Position numbers and translations under genes: made by a program. The notes under the pieces are model-generated. The model made no database searches. It worked only from the letters and a program-made list of their open reading frames with translations, and was not told the origin of the DNA. Below are positions 36,111 to 48,100 of a stretch of DNA of 64,000 bases, in pieces. Numbering within the stretch: the stretch's first letter is position 1; the number at the start of each line of letters is the position of its first letter. Origin of the DNA: Mytilus edulis (taxonomy: Eukaryota > Mollusca > Bivalvia > Mytilida > Mytilidae); the NCBI RefSeq assembly GCF_963676685.1, contig NC_092346.1:29525133-29589132 (forward strand), given 5' to 3'.

Positions 36111-39100
36111 ATGAGAAAGCTTTTGTTGATTCTAGACTTTCTTTTATGTTTATCATTGTCGACATCACATGTGAGTACATTACCATTAGACAACAAATAT
36201 TTATAATGATAAAATATACAATTTTCTTTATTTTTCAGTGGTGCTTTATGTTGCCTATGTTATTGCTCTGTAACTCATTTAAATGTCTAGTGTCAATCTG
36301 TCTGAAACACACAGTGATGAAAACATGACTATCAAAAAACCCTTCAAGTTGACATTATATTCTGTTCAAATGTAAAATGATGCAGTAATATAACATTCGT
36401 TTCTTTTATGGGTTGATTGAAATAAAAAAATAAGTAAGCAACGAACGTGGTTGTCAAATTTGATAAATGCTGTTTTGTGCTTCTTTCTTAAACATTTGTC
36501 TGCTTTTGTTCTGTTTGAGATTGTGACACGGTGATGACTGTTGTACCCCTATTTTGGCAATTTTGCCTATTCTGTCTGTTTTGTTCACACATCGTTGTAA
36601 ATATAATGGAATTCGATGCGACTGTCATACAAGTGAGAGGTTAAGCGCTATAAGATTAGGTTCAATCCACCATTTTCTAAATGCCTGCACTAAATCAGGA
36701 ATATGACAGTTGTTGTCCATTCGTTTGATGTGTTTAATCATTTCTAACTCAGTATAAGGGTAAAAACGATGGGTAGGTCTGAGGGTTTTTTAGGCCATGT
36801 TTTGAATTTCTATTTTGAATTGCAAGATTCTTACAAAGACATGCACTTAAGTTCATGTGTTCCGTCATTTGGAGAAAGCAAATAATTTGCAATGATGAGT
36901 TAGAAATATAGAAACCATCAGTACGATATTTTACGTTTGAAGTTAGAAACATAGAAACCATCAGTACGATATTTTACGTTTGAAGTTAGATTCAAAACTA
37001 ACCGGACATAGCTTTATAATAAAGTTAATTGCAACCTTAGTTTGCTATTAATAAGTATTAAAATGTGCATTGTTATTAAATGTAATATCAGTATTTAGTT
37101 CAAATATAATCTTAAATCAATCCTAATTCTATCTTAGTCATTCTAATGTGACGTCATTTTTCATTTTTTGATGATCTGTTTTACAAATTCAAATGACGTC
37201 ATTTTTTTGTCATTTTTTACAATTTCAAATATGACGTCACTCGGCGTTGAAGTTTAAACTTATTCGGATGTGTCTACATTTCGTGTTGCAAATGTCTGGT
37301 TATGTAATGTATTTCATTTGTTTCCTGTAATTAGTTAATACTCAGTTTTATCATGTACATCTTTTGTATAATAATTTTATAAATTTAATGTTTGCAAAAG
37401 TATAAATTCTTCTAAATAATAGGGATGTTCTGGTAACTAACAGAAAACCCTGGCCGTTTTTGGCACAACTTTTTTGATCGTTTGGTCCTCCATGCTGGTC
37501 GACTTTGTGCTTGTTTCGGCTTTCAAACTTTTGTATCTCGGCGTTACGTCACTAGTAGATCTTGTGTGGACAAAATGCACTTCTGGCGTATTAAAATTTT
37601 GAACTTGTTGCATTTTGTTGGCTGTTGTTCGTGTATTTCTTTGTCAATTGTGTTCTCCAATTTATTTATATTGTAGTCCTGTGGTGTTGAGTTGTCATTT
37701 TAATGTTATATTTCACATGGCTATAAAAGAGGGAGGTTTGGCATGCCACAAAACCAGGTTCAACCCACCATTTTTTCCTTTTAAAATGTCCTGTACCAAG
37801 TCAGGAATATGGCCATTGTTATATTATAGTTCATTTCTGTATGTGTTACATTTTAACGTTGCGTCGTTTGTTTTCTCTTATATTTTAGTGTAAATTCACA
37901 TTGCGATAAGACGTGTCACGGTACTTGTCTATCCCAAATTCATGTATTTGGTTTTGATGTTATATTTGTTATTCTCGTGGGATTTTTCTGATGCTTGGTC
38001 CGTTTCTGTGTGTGTTACATTGTAGTGTTGTGTCGTTGTTCTCCTCTTATATTTAATGCGTTTCCCTCAGTTTCAGTTTGATACCCCGATTTTGTTTTTT
38101 GTCCATGGATTTATGAGTTTGAACAGCGGTATACTACTGTTGCCTTTATTTGATCCTGTTTTCTAAATTATGTTCCGTGAAATTGTAATTATTTGAATAC
38201 CTGCTTTCTTCGTGTTTTGTTCTAAACTTAAGTTTAGTGCTGATATTGATCGAATTTTTACAGACGTCTTTTTTGCCTGGTGATTCCAAAAATGCAAGAC
38301 AACATAGAAAGGAACTCAATTTAAAACGTCCACCAGAAGACAGCACTGCATTTGAATCAGATATTATTTTGGCGTCAGAAAAAGGTAACAAATTAGATAA
38401 AGAAATTCTGAGCGGAAACAGGAAACGAAGACAGACAGTACAAGCTACCAAAATTTGGCCAAATGGTATTATTGTATATAAATATGACGATAATTGGCGT
38501 AAGTACACATTTAAAGATCTATTATTACGCATCGGTCAAACAAGCAAGTATTTTATCAAAAGCTGTTACATGTGATATATTTGAATGTTGTTTGACTTTT
38601 TGTTAACTATAGTACCATTTTCTACATGTCGTTATACAATTACCTACTTTGCAAATCTAATTTCGATTTTTGGCAATCTAATTATTAAATCAATTATCTT
38701 ACCATTTATTTACATCGATTTTCTTTGACAAAATAACCTTTTTTTCTTTCTTTTCTGGTCCATATAGGAGCGTTGTGAAGCATACACCTTTTTTGAATAT
38801 TCAAGAGTTCAAATGACTGCCGGAGTTGCAGCTAAATGGCATCCTTGAAAGACTGTTAAACGTTTTAAAAATATTTGTTATGTTATTCATGAATACCTTA
38901 TGTAACAGACACCTTTCGAGTTATGTCCTTCACCGGATCTGTTTTTTTAATAATGTGCGTCTTTATGATGTAATTTAGGGATCGCCTGTATCCTTGCACT
39001 ATTAAGTTAATCAAGCGTCTTCGTGATCGTCATTGTGAAGAACTAGAACTTATATGTGTTTCGTAGGTACTTATCCAAATGCACTAATAGTGAATAGCGA

Positions 39101-42100
39101 TGAATAAAGATATATGTAGTTACTTACGGATGTATTTGAATTTTTAATGGAAGCTGTCACAGTACACGTGTACCAAACCCATCAAATGCAACAATTCTTT
39201 GTATCAGACATTCAGAACGACGAGACCACTAATCATGTACAGTTACAATTGATTTGTTATTAATTGTAGTCTACAGTCCTCATTGCTGCACTCATCACCC
39301 CTTTCTTACTTTTCGATATCCAAATATTTTTCAACAGCTCCAGAAACACATGATCATTATATTTACATCCCAGCTCCTTTGTTCTAACAGGGGTGATCTG
39401 AGCCGGATCACCCCTACTAGATCACCCTAGTTTAAGTTTCTTTGTTATGCATGCTTTCCTTTGTTCTGTAACATTTTGGCGGGAATGTCAAATCCAGTAT
39501 AAAACTTATAATTAATTATACGGAGAAGACTATCTATCAAAATTCACGTAGAAAAAATCCATCGTATATGCTGGGATTCGAACTCAAGACCTTTAGCATA
39601 TCAAGCCACGACACATACCACTTCACCAGGACGACTAGATACGAACTATCAGAAATTTAACATACTTAAAGGAAGCAAGATATTTTTATAACTGGAACGA
39701 GTTGGCAGACCTTTACTCAGTGGGGTTTAAACCCTTTTCGTTAAATAAATGAGTTGTCAGACTGATTGTTCAATTTGATTTTACACTTTTTCAAAGTTGG
39801 GCGAGTCGGTTTCAAGAGTGGGGCGATTTTTTCATGAAGTGGCGATATAGTGTGGGCCGATTGGCCAGTGGGGCGAGTTAACATTGTTTGATATCTACTC
39901 ATCGTGTTAGGGGGTCATAAAGGGTATACATCATATAGTAATATATAAAGTATATTATAATGGTTGTGTGGCGTTCTAAACTAGATTTTATGAATTGTAA
40001 ATGGTTTTTCGTCTAATCTAAAACAGCTGGGATGTAAAATAGTTATCCCATTCGGACTTGGTGTGTCAGTGTAAGATCACCCTCTGGCCTCCGGCCATCG
40101 GGATGATCTTACACTGACATACCGCGTCCTTATGGGATAACTATTAAAAATAGCGAATACATTTAAAAATCAAGTATTTTTTTTTTAGTTTTAATAGCTT
40201 TCTGTAGGTGTGGTATTTAAACTACTTAGAGCAATGCCTCCCATGTGTTTTCAGAACATGAGTCAAAGTCCAACTGGAAATGGCATGACTAAGAAGTAAA
40301 AAAAACTAGAGACTATAAAGAGCTTGTGTCGCTCACCTTGGTCTTTGTGCATATTAAGGACACAGATGAATTCATGACAAAATTGTGTTTTGGTGTTGGT
40401 GATGTGTTTGAAGTTCTTACTTTACTGAACGTTCTTGCTACTTACAATTATCTCTATCTATAATGAACTTGTCCCTTTAGTAACAGACGAAAATATTTTG
40501 TAAAAATTTTAAGGAATTTACAAAATTTATGAAAATTGTTAAAAATTTACTATAAAGGGCAATAACTCCTTGAGGGGTCAACTGACAATTTTGCTCATGT
40601 TGTACTATTTGTAGATCTTACTTTGCTGAACATTATTGCTGTTTACAGTTCATCTCTATCTATAAAAATATTCCTGAATATAACCAAAAACGGTAAAAAT
40701 TCCTTTAAAACTACCAATTCAGGGAAAGCAATACAATAACCAGTTGTCTGAATTGTCTGAAAATTTCAGGGCGGATATATCTTGACTTGATTAACAATTT
40801 AACCCAGTTAGATTTGCTCTAAATGCTTTGATTTAAAAGTTATCAGCCAAATCTACATTTTACCCCTATGTTTTATTTTTAATCATGGCGGCCATCTTGG
40901 TTGGTTGACCGGGTCACCCCACACATTTTTTTTAACTATTTACCCCAATGATGATTGTGGTCAAGTTTGGTTTGATTTGGCCTAGTAGTCTTCAGAGGAG
41001 AAGATTATTGTAAAAGTTAACGACGACGGACGACGGACGCCAAGTGATGAGAAAAGCTTACTTGGCCCTTTGGGCCTGGTGAGCTAAAAAAAATGTAACC
41101 ACTTCCTCTAATAGAAAATGTGCACGAACTTTTTGAAAATCCCCGTGTAAAGTACAAGAAAATAAACTCATCATAGATACGAGTGCTCTATCTGGATAAG
41201 TAAGAATAAACCACAAGGACTTTAAGGTGGTACCCAACACTTTAACTAAAATTAATTTGGCTCGTTTAATTTTCATAAAATTTTGACAAGGTATTTACTT
41301 TGACCCTTTGACAAAAATACAAAAATTTCAAAAAATTTGAACCAACCGTTTTATCAGAAAAATTACACTGGTTATATAGCAGTTTGACAAACACTTATTT
41401 TGATCATTGAGAAGCTCAATATTCCATTTACAACACAACGTAATTAAAACGTTTAGCTGATTTTACAGAGTTATCTCCCTGTAGTGTTAGGTACCACATT
41501 AATATACCAGTAAAAATTCATAAGTTGAACAAAGACAGACAACGCATTTTTTGGGCGTTTTTATATTATCTAAGATTTAAATAAAGCAGATAGGAAATTG
41601 TAGCAGTTAGTAGAACTCATTCAACAGCTGATTAAAGTGTACATTTATTCAGCAATTAATTAAAACTTTATTTCCTTTGAACAGCTAATAGCAAACTTGG
41701 TAATCTTTCAAAAAGAAGTATGGAAAAGGCAATGAAGATGTGGCAAGACAAAACATGCGTGATTTTTATTCGGCAGACACCAACAACTCCTAGAATCGGT
41801 TCGTACGGAAGTGGTGTCAACATTGTTTTTGGACACATGTATGTAGAATTAATAATAAATTTAGTGGAAGCCAATTTTTCTAGATTGACTTTAAAGGGAA
41901 TTTAAAATTGAGAATGTAAATAGGGAATGTGTCAATGAGACAACAACCCGACCATAGAGTAGACAACATCTGAAGTCCACCAATGGGTCTTAAATGCAGC
42001 GAAAAACTCCCGGACCCGGAGAAGTGTTTCAGTTGGCCCCTAAACAAATATGTTACTAGTGATAATGGTCGCCATACTAAACTCCGAGTTATACATAAGA

Positions 42101-45100
42101 AACATAAATTTAAAATCAAACAAGACTAACAAAGGCCAAAGGCTCCTGACTTGGGACAGGCACAAAAATGCGGCGGGGTTAAACATGGTTTTTTTTATAT
42201 CTCAACCCTCCCCCTTTACCTCTTGCCAATGTAGAAAAAAAACAACAATACGCATTGATAAAACGCATTTTAAGAGAAGTCCGAGTCCGATGTCAGAATA
42301 TATAACAAAAAAAAAACTAATTATAAACAAAATGACAATATTAGTTATACATACATTAACAATGGACTACTAGCAGTTACTGACATGACAGCTTCAGACC
42401 TCAATTATACAGATTGAAAGATTATGAAGATCAAGCGCAATCCCTCCCGTTAGGGGTTTAGTATTAAATTCCATCATAAAATATATGAGAAGAACATAAC
42501 CCGTGTCATGCCAACAACTAGACTTTATACATTAAAGGATATATGGCACACAAAAAAAGAAATTATTGGTGAAGATATGAGTCATTTTTATGAAATCTCT
42601 TTTTTTAAATCAAAATCACTATACCAAGTATAAATCTGCATTCTTAAAATCACTTCCGAAGTGTAAGATTCATCCGTACATTTTATATCTGTTTTTAACC
42701 ATTGTGTCTTAAATATGTTAGAATTATAGTAGCAAGAGCTGCGCCAAAAACAACATTAGTTTCAGATCAGGTTGTCACTATTGAAACAAACATAAGCAAA
42801 AGCACCGATTTAAGATATTGATACTATAACTGTTTTAAAATCAAAAATGACCGTCATACATCGCGTTGAAGCATCAATTTACAATGATCAAAAGCAGTTT
42901 TTGTCATGAAGGAAACCTAAATAAATAATTAAGGAATTGTATTTCAAAAAATGAATTCATACATATGTATCAACAGCTGACTACTTACCTAAGTAGGTCA
43001 ATGGAATCTTACAGGATACATCAAGAAAATAAAACCTTGGTTTCTTGAAGTAACTATGTAATAAGCATATTTAATGAATAAATATATTAATGTCGTTAAC
43101 ATTTTGTTTTAATATAGGGATTGAACCATAAAGCATTGTCCTTTACTGCATTTGAAAATAAACAATTCGATCATTATCTAATAAACTGATAAAATTAATT
43201 ACCGACATAGGATCTATTACTTTTGAGAGTAATTAATTACATTCAATTACAATTACAAAATCTTCAATTTAATTACACATTACATTTGACTTTTTTTGAC
43301 AATGTAATTAATTACTTTCCAATTACTTGGCAAATGTAATTAATTACTTCAATTACTTTTAAAAGGAAAATTTAAATAAAATATCGAAACATGCATTTAT
43401 TATATTATGATATATACATAGGTTTCATACATTGCTTCACTGACCAATGCAGAACATGTATTACTAGAGTGTACTCCTGATTACATACTGCCTAATGCAG
43501 TAAGATAATACGAGGAGCTTCTTGTGTCCTTAATTGATTGACAAATAATTTGTCAATTCAAGTCAAAAGATGTAATTGACAATATTTTGTGAACAAAGAT
43601 GAACTGTCATGAACGTCAAATGGTGATTTAATGCTATGTACAGCAATACTTTTATTGTTTTTTACCCCACTTATTGTGCTTATAAATTCCCCAAAGCGAG
43701 TATATGACAGTGTTGTTGTTCTTTTATTATTCCACCTTGATCATAAGATTATAATTCAAGCTATTATTTCTATCTGGAAAATAATTTTCAATTTCAAGAA
43801 GTTAATTTCTTTTGTTTTTATTATATAACCAGGTGTCAGACGGTTGCTGGTAGGTTCGAATATGCATTTGGAGATCTTGAAGTTGCTGGAAACTGTGCAG
43901 AAAACGTATTTAAACTATTTTATTGTTTTCGTCCTAGTTTTGAGTTTTGCTTTCGGTTTTTTTTCTTGATTTGTTTTTAATTTTTTTTTTGTGGAAGTTG
44001 TTTACTATTGAGAGCGAATAATTAAATAAAAGATAAGTCTCATTAAAAACGACATGCTTGTCTCTCTCGACAAAGAAAGTTAACTTATTTAAATAAAATT
44101 GCAGTGTATTTACCTTAAGTTTGTACATTCTTCAAATAAATGACAGTTTAATATATAACAGCTAAACAATGTGATCATTGTCATAGAAATACAAGTTAGT
44201 GCAAGTATTTAGACAGTTACAGGTCAACCATTGACTAATAATATTTGCTTAAATAGCTAGGATTGGCGGGTGGGTTTATACCTGGGGATAGAGGCTCCAA
44301 TCGTGTTGTCTCCTTACTTTTTACGTAATACTGTAAGAGAGTCTTTAATGAAGGATAGATCTGACAACTTTCTTTAAAAAGGTGTCAATTCTTATGGTAA
44401 TCAGCTTTAATTGATTAATATGACTTTTTTGTGACTAATACCACATCTCTTTGTTTATATATATATATACAAAAAAAATACTGTTATTGAGCTACTACGT
44501 GCTTTTCATGTATGAGAGAAAAATCTGTTTGCTTATGAATGTACATGTATAACGTTATATTTAACAGCCTGGAAAGTTGGCCCATCTACTTGGTCACGTA
44601 ATAGGTATATTCCACCAACATAACCGACCAGACAGAGATAAGTACATCACTGTGACGTTTGAAGCTCTTAAGCAAGACGCCTGGAAATTCTTTATTAAAG
44701 CAAATGAAAATCATACAGAACAACTAAATAAACCGTATGATATTGGATCTATTATGCATCTTGGTGGACACGTCATGGTAAACTATTCTGTTAATATATA
44801 TGTAAAAAATAAATCAATATGCGTTTTAAAAGAAACAAAACCGAGTACACCTTTGTGTTAAAATCTATTGCTTTTTTTTGTTGTTGCTTATTTCAAAACA
44901 ACAAGTGAAACTAGTCATATTTATATCTTATCATCATGTTCATCTTTTAAACATAAGCGTATTCAAGGCAAAACGCAACGTCCAGAAAACCATATTATGT
45001 GCTTTATAACATAAAATGAATTATCAAATGGAGATGAGCTGGGTCATATGTCGTTTATTTTGTCATGATAATCAAAATAAAATAGAAATTTAAAAATGTA

Positions 45101-48100
45101 TTTTCGTTCAATGGTTTTGAAGAAAATCAGAAAATAATTGCGAAGCTTTTTTAAAATATCAATTGCATATAAGTGCGCTCTCGTGTCGTTTAGTACAATA
45201 CTTAAACATAAGTCTTAGATTTAATTTTGTATTTCCTGGGTACGAGGACATAGCTGGTATTTTTGGGACATTACACTTGCTTTTGTCGGAATATCCAGTA
45301 AACAAATGTGTTATCAGAAAGTAGGGGAAAATGTTTGATCGAGTGAATAGTGTTTTGAAACCAACAACCAGTTAAAAGTCGTTTGAAGGGAATGTGTTTG
45401 CTTCAAGTGCTTGTTTTCGAATCTAGTAAGCGGTTTATAGTCCTTGACGGAAACATGTGTGCTTCCAGTGAATATGCAATAACTTGGAGATAAGTTTTGA
45501 AACTATTTTTTACTAGTGAATAGGCTTTTTCAGAAAATTTTGAAAAAAGTGTACATTTATTTAGAAAACAAAATACGTACTGAAATCTGATAATATACAC
45601 ATATTCACTTATTATGATGGTTATAGTAAGTATCAAATGGACAAAACACTTGATATTATCCTCATCGCCATTCATTATGTGTTTTTTATACCGAAAAAAA
45701 ACAACTTTCTAAAAAGTCTAAATACATCATCTGAAAAAACAAGATGAACTTCAAGTGGTTTTTTTTTATAGTCGTGTTGTATTTTTAATATTTCATTAAA
45801 GTAACTGTAATGAAGATCAGGAATACTTGTGTAAAAATTCCCGTGAATATTATCTATTTTACTAGACTAGCTGACGTACTGTACATAAACTGTACTACAC
45901 GTTAAACCCTTTACGATATCAGTTTGACGTTGCAAAGCGCAAAAATACAGGCAGAATAATTAATGATAAATATGATATATTTAAAAAACTATTAACTGGG
46001 GTAATAGCACAGGCACTTGTCTCAGATTTTTTCCCCCCTATATACCTTAATATAACACAAGGTACTTAACTAAATTTTTTGAAAAATGACCCCCAGTCCC
46101 GAATTCCCGTTATTTTTTGATTTCTCGGTTGTCAAATCTACTTAAACTTAATATGCCGTAAATCTAAATTGATTTATCTACACAATGGTATATGACACGA
46201 CTATCATTGTTGTCGGGATCATTAGTAGCAGGTCTCGGAAGTCGGTCAACGGGATTTTTTTTGCATTCGTCTCAAACTTTGGCAACACCCAGTCCGCATG
46301 TAATTTTATACTGGTTTCTCATTGGTCGATCGTCTGGCTAAAAATAAATGTGGGAAATTTTGGTCAATTTATAACTCTACATTAGTGTCGTTGTGTACAC
46401 GTGTGTTTCATAACAAAATGAATGTCAAACAGCTTATAGCATTGAATCAGGTAAAAAATGATCATAACCTTTTGCTTCTGGGGCAAAGTGGAACGGGGAA
46501 GAGCAATTTGGTCTGTACTATAGAACAAGAACTAAAAAAGGGGGGAAAACGGTCGCAGTCACAGGAACAACGGGAGTGGCTTCATTGAATATAGGTGGGA
46601 TTACTGTCCATTCCTGTTCCGGTATAGCAGATGGTCATTTTTCAAATGACGAACTATTACAAAAATTGACTATTGATGAATATTTTCGAAAATACAAGGG
46701 GTTCTGCAAGTTTAGGATTTTAAAAATGTCAATTTACCATTCAAATAAGGATTGACATATGTTTTTGTTTTGTTTTCCCTACTCAAAATGATATCAAAAT
46801 GTTATTAGAAATATACATATCATGAACAAATAGCATTATTAGGTAAATACATCTTTTCATGATACTTCAAAATTTCTCGCTTTTCAAACCTTTTGGAGTT
46901 ATCTCAATATCTTATGTAAAGTCCAGAGAGAGTCTGAATGATGTCAATAAAATGGGAAAATCTGAGTTCTAAAATTAGAAACTCCTGACACATTCGACAG
47001 ACCTAAAAAAACACTTATTTGGGTTTGTTTCACATAATCTGTAAAGAATTTACAATAAAGATAATAATTTATAGTCAGAGGTAAGCTGACAGTTTTTATT
47101 TTAATAATTTTTATAATAATTCAATCACTGCGGGCTGGGTGTTGCCAAAGTTTGAGACGAATGCAAAAAAAATCCCGTTGACCGACTTCTGAGACCTGCT
47201 ACCGTAATGATCCCGACAACAATGATAGTCGTGTCATATACCATTGTGTAGATAAATCAATTTAGATTTACGGCATATTAAGTTTAAGTAGGCTTGACAA
47301 CCGAGAAATAGAAAAATAACGGGAATTCGGGACTGGGGGTCATTTTTAAAAAATTTAGTTAAGTACCTTGTGTTATATTAAGGTATATAGGAAAACAAAT
47401 TTCTGAGACAAGTGTTATATTAAGGTATATAGGAAAACAAATTTCTGAGACAAGTGCCTGTGGGTAATAGTCTTTAAAACTATTGACTGGCAAAAAAATC
47501 TGTGGAATGAAATAGCACAACTATTTCATTGTTTTTTATATAGAAAAAAAACATACTGAGGTATTATAACTTGTAGTGTTATGTACTTAGAGTAGAATGA
47601 AATTCAAAACAGTGTAGCTGTGGCCATTGATTGACACATTAAATTCATCCATTGACTGGGACAATTTACGTGAACGTTTGTCTGTAACGACCACTGTTCA
47701 CGACGTACCTACGATAGACATTTAAACTGTGGGGTCACCAAAGGTTTCTTAACGCCTTTAATTATAAAATAATTCGAAAAATTAATCAGGAATAACCTTT
47801 GTGTTTTGATTTATATAATTGATATAAATCAAAATATCGTGTTATATCTGATTGATTTTTCGAATTACTTTATTTAGGTGTTGAGAACCTTTGGTGACCC
47901 CATAGTTTAAGTGTCTTTAAAAAGTACATAGTGAGCATTGGTCGTTACATACAAACGTTCACCTAAATTGTCCCAGTCAATGGATGATTTTAATGTGTCA
48001 ATCAATGGCAACAGCTACACTGTTTTGAATTTCATTCTAAATGACTTATAATTTTGACAGTAAAAAATATACCGCAGTCCCACTGGGCCACAATCACACT

